From Kiloniella laminariae DSM 19542 (GTDB lineage: Bacteria; Pseudomonadota; Alphaproteobacteria; Kiloniellales; Kiloniellaceae): DNA of 34,021 nt. A program made the translations under genes and the position numbers. The first letter of the stretch is position 1; each line of letters begins with the position of its first letter. The stretch is taken from positions 176,726-210,746 of the forward strand of contig NZ_KB893169.1 of NCBI RefSeq assembly GCF_000374005.1, written 5' to 3'. Shown here piece by piece: positions 25,033 through 33,773 of the stretch. The notes beneath the pieces were generated by a model. That model was not told the origin of the DNA. It worked only from the letters and a program-made list of their open reading frames with translations, and made no database searches.

Positions 25033-25494
25033 ATGTCTGCAGCAACCCTGATTAAAGAGTATCCCGAAACAACCGTTCACAGTGTGATTGAAACGGTCAA
25101 GGGCCTTATTGCTGTCATGAGTCGCGAGATAGAACTCCTCCGCGCCATGCAGATCCAGGAAATGAGCCAGCTGCAAAAGGAAAAACTGGAGCTGGTCAAC
25201 ATTTACGAACAAAGCACTGCACAGCTGAGAAGCAATCCTTCTTTCATGCAGCATCTTGACCCCCTGCTCAAAGAGGAGCTTCGGGATGTCATCACCCAGA
25301 TGAACCACATGGTCAAAGAAAACGAGATTGCCCTGCTCGCTGCCAAAGCCAGTAACGAACGCCTGATGCAGGCGATTGTAACAGCCGTTCAACAGCAAAA
25401 ACAGCAAGACAGCTCAAGCTACTCAAACTCAGGCGTGTTGGCGGCCCAGGTTGCCAAGTCATCCTCACCAATGCATCTCAACCAGTGCCTGTAA
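25033..25494 (+). CDS. flgN: FlgN-like export chaperone
   Basis: The 153-residue soluble helical protein has the FlgN-like pattern LIAVMSREIELLRAMQIQEM and LQKEKLELVNIYEQ, and later NEIALLAAKASNERLMQAIV. The Ser/Gln-rich tail is probably disordered. FlgN binds the hook-filament junction proteins FlgK and FlgL before export; both follow immediately downstream. AGGAGG lies just before the ATG and the gene begins right at the flgJ stop. The family call rests on helix pattern and position, so it is somewhat less certain than its neighbours. Confidence 0.82.
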   Translation: MSAATLIKEYPETTVHSVIETVKGLIAVMSREIELLRAMQIQEMSQLQKEKLELVNIYEQSTAQLRSNPSFMQHLDPLLKEELRDVITQMNHMVKENEIALLAAKASNERLMQAIVTAVQQQKQQDSSSYSNSGVLAAQVAKSSSPMHLNQCL

Positions 25495-25538
25495 CTGCTG
25501 ATCGCCTTTGAAACTGAACAGCTGAATTCGAGGACATC

Positions 25539-27416
25539 ATGTCGCTATCTCTAGCCCTGAACAATGCTCTAAGCGGTCTGCGGGTCAATCAAAGTGCTTT
25601 GGCGCTTACATCGACCAACCTGGCCAACCTGAACAATCCGAACTACTCCCGCAAGGTACTGGTTCAGGAAACCCAGGTTATTGCAGGAATTGGATCCGGG
25701 GTTACCGCAGATGCAATTCAGCGAAGTGTAAATGTTCTTTTGCAACGAGACTTTCGTGAAGAAACCACTCGACTAAGTGCGATTCAAACTGAGAATAACT
25801 ATTTGAATAGAATTCAGCAGATGTTTGGTTCCGTCGCTAATAAAAATGCTCTTGGTGATCTGGTTAACAGTTTCTCTTCTTCACTCGAAAACATTGGAAA
25901 CAGTCCTGAGATCTCGTCCAATCACTTCACTGGAGTGAATAATGCTGTGAATTTAGCTGATCGTATTAGGGATATGGCTGATACAATCCAGAAAGAACGC
26001 ATTCGCGCAGACGCTGAAATTTCTCAAGCTCTGAAGGAAATTAAATCCCAGTTAAGTATCATTGCCGAAATCAACGGCACTATACCTGGTCAAAAAGCCC
26101 AAGGCCTCCCAACAGGAGACCTTGAAGACAAACGAGATCAGGCAATCAACACCCTGGCCCAATATGTTGACATTCAATATTTCCAAACAGATCGTGGGCA
26201 GATCAATGTCCTTACCGGCAGTGGGAAAACACTTGTCAGTGGAGCTTTTACAGCTGAGCTTTCCTTTAGAGAGACACCCTTTATCACAGCAAATGAAACA
26301 TATCCGACTGCGTTGGATGGAGTACATTTTAATGCAGGCGGATCGCCATCTGCTGCAAACGATATAACAGCAGGACTTACTGGAGGCAAACTAGCAAGTT
26401 TGTTTGAAGCCAGGGACAAGACGCTCCCCGCAGTCACAAACCAACTTGACCTGATGAGCGCTCAACTCCGCGATGCTGTGAACCTTGCCCATAACAGAGG
26501 TGCAAACACCCCTTTAGGCAAAGGTACTAATGCGGCCTCTCCAGCAACTCTCCTCAGTTCACGAAGCTTCACAAATACAGCGCAGGCCATGACACTTAGT
26601 GATGACGTTAATCTCGTCCTTCTAGATGTAAATGGTGTTATGGTTGGCGGCATGGGAACTATTGCAGCAGGAGCGACCACACCAGCTGCTGTTCAGGCAC
26701 AGATAAATACATTTCTTGGTGCAAACGGGACAGCTCAGTTTGATTCCAACGGAAGGTTAGAGATTAAACTTAACAGTAATGTCCGGCTTGCAATAAAAGA
26801 CGCAGGAACAGTTGCCAACCAAGGTGACAGTATTGTGCAATACGACGCAGATCTCGATAGCACTACCGAAAATTATAGTGGGTTTTCCAATTTCTTTGGT
26901 TTGAATGATTTCTTTGTAACCCCCCAATTGACTGCAGCGACACCAGCTGTTGCAGGGCAAGGCTCACAAAATGGGATTTCATCCGGATTTCTCGTTCGGA
27001 GTGACATCGTTGCAGATCCCTCAAGTATTTCCCGTGGTCGTTTAACCGGAACACCACCGAACTTACAACTCGGTAGCGGAAACAATGAAATAGCTCTAGA
27101 GCTGGCTGCTGCTTTCGAAAAAAACTACACTTTTGACAGTATCGCCAATGGCCCAAACAGAAACTCAAGCACTTTAGCCGGATATGCGGGAGTTATGTTG
27201 TCTTATAGTGCAACAACTACTCAGGTATCACAAAACGCATTGCAATTTCAATCGACCCTCACAGGTGACCTGCAAGTCAAAATGCAAAATGAATCCGGGG
27301 TAAATATGGACGAAGAGTTGGCCAATATGGTGATTTTTCAAAATGCATACAACGCCGCAGCAAAAGTAATCCAGATTACCGGCGAAATGCTCGATACCGT
27401 CATTGAATTGGCATAG
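25539..27416 (+). CDS. flgK: Hook-associated protein FlgK (HAP1)
   Basis: The 625-residue protein starts with ALNNALSGLRVNQSALALTS and TNLANLNNPNYSRKVL, the FlgK N-terminus. The variable middle domain is followed by GVNMDEELANMVIFQNAYNA and AKVIQITGEMLDTVIEL at the end. FlgK is the first hook-filament junction protein. The first 50-60 codons look like the G+C-richer upstream genes, while the body from about 25,720 on is visibly more AT-rich. The start is ATG at 25539 after GAGGACATC; flgL follows 11 bp later. Confidence 0.96.
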   Translation: MSLSLALNNALSGLRVNQSALALTSTNLANLNNPNYSRKVLVQETQVIAGIGSGVTADAIQRSVNVLLQRDFREETTRLSAIQTENNYLNRIQQMFGSVANKNALGDLVNSFSSSLENIGNSPEISSNHFTGVNNAVNLADRIRDMADTIQKERIRADAEISQALKEIKSQLSIIAEINGTIPGQKAQGLPTGDLEDKRDQAINTLAQYVDIQYFQTDRGQINVLTGSGKTLVSGAFTAELSFRETPFITANETYPTALDGVHFNAGGSPSAANDITAGLTGGKLASLFEARDKTLPAVTNQLDLMSAQLRDAVNLAHNRGANTPLGKGTNAASPATLLSSRSFTNTAQAMTLSDDVNLVLLDVNGVMVGGMGTIAAGATTPAAVQAQINTFLGANGTAQFDSNGRLEIKLNSNVRLAIKDAGTVANQGDSIVQYDADLDSTTENYSGFSNFFGLNDFFVTPQLTAATPAVAGQGSQNGISSGFLVRSDIVADPSSISRGRLTGTPPNLQLGSGNNEIALELAAAFEKNYTFDSIANGPNRNSSTLAGYAGVMLSYSATTTQVSQNALQFQSTLTGDLQVKMQNESGVNMDEELANMVIFQNAYNAAAKVIQITGEMLDTVIELA

Positions 27417-27427
27417 GGAGAATAATC

Positions 27428-28345
27428 ATGATTCGCGTATCCAGCTATGCTCAAAATCAGGTCCTGCAAGCAAACATGGCATCTACTCAAGCCAAGGTTT
27501 CTGAAAGAACTGTACAGATATCAAGTGGTAAAGTTACCCAAGAGTATACCAATATTGCCTTACAATCTCTGGAGCTGGTCAATCTGCAACGAGACAATAC
27601 CAGAACAACCCAGTTTGAAAGAAATACACAGTCAACTCAGACGCGCTTAGAGATAATGGAAACAAATTTGAGTACAGCTACAGAACGTATTACAAAGTTG
27701 TTGGCAGACCTCATAAACGGACTTAACGGCTCAAACATACAAGAGATTCCTTTTGAGCAATTTGCACAGGGTTACCGTTCCGAGTTAACAGCTGTTTTCA
27801 ACGCCCAACATGAGGGTCGATATCTGTTTTCAGGTAGCCTTACTGACACAGCTCCGGTTAATCTCAACGACCCTGCCTACACCCCCCAGGCAGGTCTACC
27901 TGGGACATTCACTCCGGATTTTGACTATTATCAGGGAGACAACGTCAAGCTCAGTAACCGTATTGACCAAGATACGACATTGGCATACGGGATTACCGCG
28001 GATGATCCAACTGTGGAGAAAATTTTACGGGGCCTTTCATATGTTGAGTATGCAGGCTTAAATGACGATACAACCGTTTTACAGGAAGCCTATAACGTGC
28101 TTCAGACGGCCCTTGATGGTGTTACCGCAATGCGAAGCCAGATCGGTGCACAACTCTCTGTACTTGATAGTACAAAGAAGAATCACGCCGATTACAAAAC
28201 CTATGTTCAGAATACAATTTCCGGTATAGAAGATGTAGATATTGCAGAATCAACCAGTAAACTGGCCTTTGATCAGGTCCAGCTTCAGGCCTCATACATC
28301 AGTATTTCACGTATCAATGAAATTACACTTTTGAACTATGTCTGA
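27428..28345 (+). CDS. flgL: Hook-associated protein FlgL (HAP3), flagellin family
   Basis: The 305-residue protein has flagellin-family ends: VSERTVQISSGKVTQEYTNI near the start, FNAQHEGRYLFSGSLTDTAP in the middle, and IEDVDIAESTSKLAFDQVQL with SYISISRINEITLLNYV at the end. Position after flgK and the RYLFSG motif favour FlgL over a true flagellin. It forms the second junction zone. The leader AGGGAGAATAATC contains a GGA that could be a CsrA target; that is speculative. Confidence 0.92.
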   Translation: MIRVSSYAQNQVLQANMASTQAKVSERTVQISSGKVTQEYTNIALQSLELVNLQRDNTRTTQFERNTQSTQTRLEIMETNLSTATERITKLLADLINGLNGSNIQEIPFEQFAQGYRSELTAVFNAQHEGRYLFSGSLTDTAPVNLNDPAYTPQAGLPGTFTPDFDYYQGDNVKLSNRIDQDTTLAYGITADDPTVEKILRGLSYVEYAGLNDDTTVLQEAYNVLQTALDGVTAMRSQIGAQLSVLDSTKKNHADYKTYVQNTISGIEDVDIAESTSKLAFDQVQLQASYISISRINEITLLNYV

Positions 28346-28413
28346 TAAGTCTTTGTGATTTCACGCTTACCATTCGTTAATCATGGTTGCCTATTGTAAC
28401 GGGAAGGCCCATT

Positions 28414-28923
28414 ATGCTGAATATCAGTCCGAATTACAAAGCTCAGGATTTCGCCGGAACCATAATGCCGATGACCGAGGAAAAACCAAAAAACATTATA
28501 ACCCTGAAGACCCGCTTCGGTGTTATGGAGATTGACCGGGAACGGACAATCAAGATGCCCCAAGGTATGGTAGGCTTTTCAGAATTCCGGGAATTTGGCC
28601 TCTCGATTCCTAACCATCCTGTACTAGAAGGCTTCATGCTTCTCCAGTGCATTGATGAGCCAGATTTGACCTTTATTTTAAAACCGTATGAATTATCCAG
28701 CGGCATTATTTCTGACGAGGATTTGGCTAATGCTATAAAACAACTCGCAATACCGCCCGAGAGCCTTGCCATTATGCTGGTTACAACTCTGAGACACCAA
28801 CAGAGTGGTCTGACCAAAACGGTGAATATCCGCGCACCACTGTTTCTTGACACTGTGAAACAATTGGGATGGCAACACATTCTTAACTCGGAAGATTACA
28901 ACGTTCGACATGCAATTAATTAA
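28414..28923 (+). CDS. fliW: Flagellar assembly factor FliW
   Basis: The 169-residue protein has the FliW signatures TRFGVMEIDRERTIKMPQGM, VGFSEFREFGL, LLQCIDEPDLTFILKP and the C-terminal KTVNIRAPLFLDTVKQLGWQ. FliW binds CsrA and flagellin and so couples flagellin translation to secretion. ATG at 28414 is chosen because GGGAAGG precedes it; the frame extends to a TTG at 28387. It lies 68 bp after flgL and only 12 bp before the acyl carrier protein gene. csrA is in the same locus at 6482-6736. Confidence 0.94.
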   Translation: MLNISPNYKAQDFAGTIMPMTEEKPKNIITLKTRFGVMEIDRERTIKMPQGMVGFSEFREFGLSIPNHPVLEGFMLLQCIDEPDLTFILKPYELSSGIISDEDLANAIKQLAIPPESLAIMLVTTLRHQQSGLTKTVNIRAPLFLDTVKQLGWQHILNSEDYNVRHAIN

Positions 28924-28935
28924 GTATCTTTAAAC

Positions 28936-29187
28936 ATGACTATCACGACACTTGAGCGCTTAAAGCAAGTTTTCACCAAAACACTTGAGATCTCCGGTTC
29001 TAATACACTCCACATATTGGAATATAACAAAACCCCCAAATGGGATTCAATTGGCCACATGCAGCTAGTTGCGGCTATTGAAACCGAGTTCGATATATTG
29101 ATGGAAACAGAACAGATCATTGACATGAGTTGTTTTGAAAAAGCCTGTCTGATACTCGGAGAACACGGGATTGACTGCACTTCTTGA
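28936..29187 (+). CDS. Acyl carrier protein
   Basis: The 83-residue acidic protein has the carrier-protein motif WDSIGHMQLVAAIETEFDI, with Ser38 as the expected phosphopantetheine site. It is followed by the usual helix (FEKACLILGEHG). It would hold acyl groups as thioesters for the enzymes encoded next. It is clearly not the housekeeping AcpP, whose motif is DSLD. It begins 12 bp after fliW without an obvious ribosome binding site and overlaps the reductase gene by 17 bp. A dedicated role in this gene set is inferred from position. Confidence 0.88.
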   Translation: MTITTLERLKQVFTKTLEISGSNTLHILEYNKTPKWDSIGHMQLVAAIETEFDILMETEQIIDMSCFEKACLILGEHGIDCTS

Positions 29188-29920
29188 AAATAAAATAGCT
29201 CTTGTTACTGGCTCAAGCAGAGGCATTGGGCGTGAGATTGCCTGCCTCTTCGCCAAGGAAAATGCCACTGTCATCTTGCACAGCCTTAACGAGAAAAACT
29301 GTCAGACTACTGCTGAAGAAATTGTTGCTCACGGTGGTAAAAGTCCCTTTATTATGGCAGCCGATATATCAAATCCAGATGAAATTTCCCGGATGTTCAA
29401 AGAAATTTTTTCCGTTCATAAACGGCTTGATATTCTGGTCAATAATGCCGGCATCTTAGAAGATCGTCTTCTAGGAATGATCACCCAAGACAATCTCAAC
29501 AAGATATTCGCGGTTAATACCTTTGGCACCCTGCACTGTTTACAACTTGCAGCACGCTTAATGCGAAGAAGTTCCAACGCCTCCGTAATCAATCTTTCAT
29601 CAATCATTGGCGTTGAGGGTGCAGCAGGACAAGCCGCATATGCAGCATCTAAAGCCGCAGTTATCGGGTTGACAAAATCTGCTGCAAAAGAACTCGGACC
29701 TCAAGGAATTCGAGTTAATGCCATCGCCCCCGGGCTTATCAAGACCGACATGATTGCTCATTTAAGTCTTGAACAAATTGCTGATCATATTGCGAACACA
29801 GCCCTCCAACGTTTGGGTTCTGCACAAGAGATTGCTCAGACCGTCCTGTTTCTCGCTAGCGATCAATCTTCTTTTATAACTGGGCAAACACTACAGGTAG
29901 ACGGAGGCTTGAGAGTTTGA
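29171..29920 (+). CDS. Short-chain dehydrogenase/reductase, FabG-like
   Basis: The 249-residue protein has the NAD(P)-binding motif TGSSRGIG at 13-20, NNAG at 91-94, the catalytic Ser at 143/144 (NLSS) and Tyr157/Lys161 (YAASK). It ends with FLASDQSSFITGQTLQVDGG, typical of 3-oxoacyl-carrier-protein reductases. It probably reduces a beta-keto group on a carrier-bound substrate. The start is TTG at 29171, inside the carrier protein gene, with GGAG upstream; no in-frame ATG is possible near the conserved N-terminus. It overlaps the next gene by 4 bp (TTGA). Confidence 0.88.
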   Translation: MTALLENKIALVTGSSRGIGREIACLFAKENATVILHSLNEKNCQTTAEEIVAHGGKSPFIMAADISNPDEISRMFKEIFSVHKRLDILVNNAGILEDRLLGMITQDNLNKIFAVNTFGTLHCLQLAARLMRRSSNASVINLSSIIGVEGAAGQAAYAASKAAVIGLTKSAAKELGPQGIRVNAIAPGLIKTDMIAHLSLEQIADHIANTALQRLGSAQEIAQTVLFLASDQSSFITGQTLQVDGGLRV

Positions 29921-31368
29921 AAACTCTCCTGTCAGCCCTAGATCATTTCTCAGATAAAACGGCTCTTGTCGACGGGCACAGCGGCCAAGAAGTTTCTTTT
30001 TCTACAATCAGATCAATGCACGACCTACTTCTTTCTGTCCTGCCGAGAGAAACCGGGAATTTGATCTTTATCCTATCCGATAACAGCCTGTCCCTTACAA
30101 CCCTTTTACTCGCCTCTCTCGCAAGCGAAAATGTTGTATGCCCCCTAGACCCTGCACTTCCTCGGGCAATTCTTGAAAAATATATTAAAGTTTTTTCACC
30201 AAATCTTGTCATTACCTCAGCCGAACCCAGAACCTTACCAAAAGAGCTCACCCCCCTAAATTTACGGGCAAAGGGAGGGGGGGAACAGAAATTACTCACA
30301 AACTTGATTTTAGAGGCTCGCTTTTATTTGGCGAACCTCGAACCCAAGGGCAAACCTCTCCCTTCTGGCTTAAGGCTTCTCCTCCCCACATCTGGGACCA
30401 CAGGCTCAGCAAAATTTGTCCGTCTTTCTGCATTTAATCTGGAAGACAATAGCAAGTCCATCAGCGGAGCGATGCAGATAACGGCAAACGACAAAGCCTT
30501 TGCCCACTTACCAGCCTTCTATTCCTATGGACTTTCTGTTTTGCTTAGTCACAGCTGTAGTGGCGCACGCAGTATTCTCTCCAAGGCTGGAATTATGGAT
30601 AAAGAATTCTGGCAGCAAATCCAACGTCATAATTGTTCTTTTTTCCCTGGTGTCCCTTTCCACTATGATATCCTCCTAAAGCTCGGCCTTGATCGGTTAA
30701 AACTTCCCACTCTCAATAGTTTTAGCGTCGCTGGAGGGAAACTTTCCGCCGACAAGCAGCTCGCATTTACACAACAGCTTCCCCCCCATATAGATTTTTA
30801 TATTATGTATGGCCAAACGGAAGCAGCACCCCGGATAACAACCTTTAACCTTTGTCATTTCCCGGAAAAACTTGGCTCTGTGGGCCCAGTAATAAGTACA
30901 GGCCAGTTAACGATATCCTCCCCCGAGGGGCTAATAGACACGCCGTACTCGCGGCAAGAAGGAGAGATTATCTATTCAGGGCCAAATGTGATGTGGGGTT
31001 ATGCCGAAACACGTGAGGACTTATATAAGGCACCTCAACTCGATAATATCCTCGAGACAGGAGACCTCGGTTACCTGGATGATGATAAATTTCTCTATAT
31101 CACAGGTCGGACTAAACGTATTTCTAAGCTTTATGGCCTCAGGTTCAATCTGGATGATATTGAACAAAGTCTGTCCAGAATTTCTACCTGCGCAATCATT
31201 GAGAAAGATGGCAAAATAAGAATATATCATGAGACCGCTGTGAATTCGAGCGCACTAAAAGATGCCCTGGAGAAACAATACTCTTTCCCCGGCAATATTT
31301 TGACCTTTAATCAGCTAGAAAAACTACCTCGCCTACCATCCGGCAAGCTGGATTATAAACGGTTATGA
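29917..31368 (+). CDS. AMP-forming acyl ligase (acyl-CoA or acyl-carrier ligase)
   Basis: The 483-residue protein belongs to the ANL superfamily. It has the P-loop-like motif LLPTSGTTGSAKFVRL at about 155-170, YIMYGQTEAAPR in the middle, ETGDLGYLDDDKFLYITGRT and the C-terminal lysine motif PSGKLDYKRL (Lys477). It would activate a carboxylic acid with ATP and load it onto CoA or onto the carrier protein encoded two genes upstream. The substrate cannot be read from sequence. The start is TTG at 29917 overlapping the reductase stop, with GGAGG nine bases upstream. It overlaps the next gene by 4 bp. Confidence 0.87.
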   Translation: MKTLLSALDHFSDKTALVDGHSGQEVSFSTIRSMHDLLLSVLPRETGNLIFILSDNSLSLTTLLLASLASENVVCPLDPALPRAILEKYIKVFSPNLVITSAEPRTLPKELTPLNLRAKGGGEQKLLTNLILEARFYLANLEPKGKPLPSGLRLLLPTSGTTGSAKFVRLSAFNLEDNSKSISGAMQITANDKAFAHLPAFYSYGLSVLLSHSCSGARSILSKAGIMDKEFWQQIQRHNCSFFPGVPFHYDILLKLGLDRLKLPTLNSFSVAGGKLSADKQLAFTQQLPPHIDFYIMYGQTEAAPRITTFNLCHFPEKLGSVGPVISTGQLTISSPEGLIDTPYSRQEGEIIYSGPNVMWGYAETREDLYKAPQLDNILETGDLGYLDDDKFLYITGRTKRISKLYGLRFNLDDIEQSLSRISTCAIIEKDGKIRIYHETAVNSSALKDALEKQYSFPGNILTFNQLEKLPRLPSGKLDYKRL

Positions 31369-32459
31369 CAACTGATATGACTTTTGAACATCTGCTGGTA
31401 AAATCTGCAGAGTCTCTTACTCCTCAGCACAAGACATATATGATGCTGGCCGGTCTGCTTGAACTTACCTCCCACCATCAAAGAAAATGCCCTCACTACA
31501 CCAAGATATTACAGGGTCTTGAGTTCTCTTCCAAAAATTGTATAAGCATAGAGGATGTACCGTTTCTGCCTGTAAATCTTTTTAAAAAATTCCAGCTACA
31601 CAGCCTCAGTTATCCGGATCAAATAATTAAAACCTTGGTATCCAGCAGTACTAGCGGAAATGCCCCAAGTATGATTTCGATTGATCATGAAACCGGAACC
31701 CGCCAAGTCCGTGCCCTGAACAAAACCTTACAGAGGATTTTAGGTAATCGACGGTTACCAATGCTAATCCTTGATATGTCTTCCGTAATCAGATCCGTAC
31801 CTCTTACCGCCAGAGGTGCCGGAGTATTGGGTATGATGCGTTTTGGACACGCACATTGCTTTGCCTTTGACGAACGGATGCAGCTGCAGGAAAAAGAAAT
31901 CGAGAGCTTTCTGACAAAGAACAGCAACAACCCTTTCCTCCTCTTTGGTTTTACCTTTATAGCCTGGGAATACTTCCTCCAGCAATGCCCCACCTCTTGG
32001 GATCTTGGTCAGGGCGTATTAATTCATAGCGGAGGCTGGAAAAAAATGCAGTCACAGGCCGTGAGTCCAGATACATTCAAGAAAACTTTTCAACAGAAGA
32101 TTGGGCTAAAGAAAATCTATAATTTTTATGGCTTGGTCGAACAGATAGGCAGTATTTTCTTAGAGCAAGAAAATGGTCTTCTCGCCCCCCCTCCCTTTAG
32201 CGATGTAATCATCAGGGATCCCTTTACACTCGCTCCTTTACCTTACGGTAAAGAAGGCTTGATACAACTTCTCAGCTTGGTTCCCAAAAGCTACCCTGGT
32301 CACTCCATCTTGACCAGTGACATGGGCGTACTCCACCCCAGCGAGATAATTAATGGCTCCCCTCACTGCCTCGAAGTTACCAGACGCGCTCCCATGGCCG
32401 AAATTCGCGGGTGCAGTGACACAGCCCCCAATCGCAGCGAGCTCGCAAATGAAAGTTAA
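31365..32459 (+). CDS. LuxE-like acyl-protein synthetase
   Basis: The 364-residue protein matches the LuxE family: CPHY at 42-45, VPFLPVNLFKKFQL at 65-78, VSSSTSGNAPSMISID at 92-107, IHSGGWKK and YNFYGLVEQIGSIF. It ends with EIRGCSDT, with Cys350 near the C-terminus, where LuxE carries its acyl-accepting Cys. In luminous bacteria LuxE activates a fatty acid and passes it to the LuxC reductase. No luxA, luxB or luxD is present. It overlaps the ligase by 4 bp and the LuxC-like gene by 11 bp. Confidence 0.87.
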   Translation: MTTDMTFEHLLVKSAESLTPQHKTYMMLAGLLELTSHHQRKCPHYTKILQGLEFSSKNCISIEDVPFLPVNLFKKFQLHSLSYPDQIIKTLVSSSTSGNAPSMISIDHETGTRQVRALNKTLQRILGNRRLPMLILDMSSVIRSVPLTARGAGVLGMMRFGHAHCFAFDERMQLQEKEIESFLTKNSNNPFLLFGFTFIAWEYFLQQCPTSWDLGQGVLIHSGGWKKMQSQAVSPDTFKKTFQQKIGLKKIYNFYGLVEQIGSIFLEQENGLLAPPPFSDVIIRDPFTLAPLPYGKEGLIQLLSLVPKSYPGHSILTSDMGVLHPSEIINGSPHCLEVTRRAPMAEIRGCSDTAPNRSELANES

Positions 32460-33696
32460 AAAATGCGCCCCAACTGAGGAAACCATTGAATTAGCAGAAA
32501 TTTTCACTTCTAAAACAATCGGCGCGAAAGCTGTCCCTGCTTTTTCAGAGTCGATCATCAATTTTTGTGCACACCTCTCAGACGCAATCGGCACAGAACC
32601 AAACTTGTCTCATGATCCTGAGCTTGCTGCATTGGCTTTCTGGCTACGTAAGAAAAACATCTCGAGCTTAGCCCAGAAAGACAATGAACCTAAAAAAAGA
32701 AAAACACACAAAAGCCCCAAGGGCGTTGTCTTCCTGATCCCTCCAACAAATGTTGGTTCTTTGTTTTGTTACCAACTGGTTTTATCCCTTCTCACAGGCA
32801 ACCGCACTCTGATTCGGGTATCCCCCAATGCTCCTGTCACAACAATAACGCTTTGCCGATTGCTCAGGGATCTATGCAAAAATCCTGCTTACAAAGAAAT
32901 TGCGCAAAGCTTTGATATTTTTTCATATAGGCATGAAACAGAAATTACTGCCGCGTTATCACAGTCTTGTGATCTGCGGGTAATTTGGGGTGGTGACGAA
33001 ACGATCAACGAAATTCGTAAAATCCCCTTGGCGGCAAAGGCTGCCGAAATCAGCTTTTCAGATAGGTTTTCCTGGGCCGCAGTCAAAGCCACATCGTATC
33101 TAGAGGCATCAGATTCAGAAAAACAGCAACTTGCCCAACGCCTCGCCAGCGACCTTATGTTATTTGATCAGAAAGCCTGTTCCTCTCCCAAAGCATTTTG
33201 CTGGATCGGAGGGAAAAAGGATATCAACTCAGCCACAGCGGTGTTTTGGGGAAATCTTACCAAAGAAATCGGGAAAAGGCCTGCTGAACTATGCATCGGC
33301 AACGCGGTCGAGAAACTAGATAATATTTATACTATATTGGCTTTAGTAAATAATTGTCGTCTGGAAACTCACTCTCCATTTCTCTCGACTTTGAAACTCA
33401 ACCAACCAAAGGTTGATACATTTGATCTCACGCGCGATCTCCATCAAGGGAATGGTCTTTTATTAGAGATTCGGGCAAAATCGCTCGGAGGAATACAGTC
33501 TCTTATTTCTAAGAAAGACCAAACTCTCTCCCACTATGGCTTTGACGGTAAAGAACTTACTGACTTTTTAGATTCATGCACAGGGAATTGCTTTGATCGT
33601 ATTGTCCCCATCGGCCAATCCCACATTTTTTCAGAGATCTGGGATGGATACAACATGATCGATGCTTATCAGAGAACGATAACTTTGAGTGAATAA
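32449..33696 (+). CDS. LuxC-like acyl reductase (aldehyde-forming)
   Basis: The product has 415 residues from ATG at 32449. The aldehyde-dehydrogenase-like fold is suggested by PPTNVGSLFCYQLVLSLLTG and NRTLIRVS. The active site FDQKACSSPKAF has Cys244, the LuxC signature. LuxC enzymes reduce an acyl thioester to an aldehyde with NADPH, taking the acyl group from LuxE. The frame stays open upstream to 32353, inside the LuxE-like gene, but that extension looks non-coding. No luciferase follows; 127 bp later an IS3-family element begins. Confidence 0.87.
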   Translation: MKVKKCAPTEETIELAEIFTSKTIGAKAVPAFSESIINFCAHLSDAIGTEPNLSHDPELAALAFWLRKKNISSLAQKDNEPKKRKTHKSPKGVVFLIPPTNVGSLFCYQLVLSLLTGNRTLIRVSPNAPVTTITLCRLLRDLCKNPAYKEIAQSFDIFSYRHETEITAALSQSCDLRVIWGGDETINEIRKIPLAAKAAEISFSDRFSWAAVKATSYLEASDSEKQQLAQRLASDLMLFDQKACSSPKAFCWIGGKKDINSATAVFWGNLTKEIGKRPAELCIGNAVEKLDNIYTILALVNNCRLETHSPFLSTLKLNQPKVDTFDLTRDLHQGNGLLLEIRAKSLGGIQSLISKKDQTLSHYGFDGKELTDFLDSCTGNCFDRIVPIGQSHIFSEIWDGYNMIDAYQRTITLSE

Positions 33697-33773
33697 ATCA
33701 TACACAAGTATTTTTAGACCAAACGGATCACAACCAGTCCATATGTTTAACGGTAATCCCCCCGAAAAATAGA

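Noticed and set aside
27428-28345. A flagellin gene instead of flgL.
   Set aside because: Flagellin-like ends are shared by both families; the RYLFSG segment and the position directly after flgK favour FlgL.
32353-32448. N-terminal extension of the LuxC-like protein inside the LuxE-like gene.
   Set aside because: It is the shifted frame of the conserved LuxE C-terminus, and an ATG at 32449 gives the usual stop-start overlap.
28936-33696. A bioluminescence (lux) operon.
   Set aside because: LuxC- and LuxE-like proteins are present, but there are no luciferase subunits (LuxA/LuxB) or LuxD thioesterase, and a carrier protein, reductase and ligase take their place.
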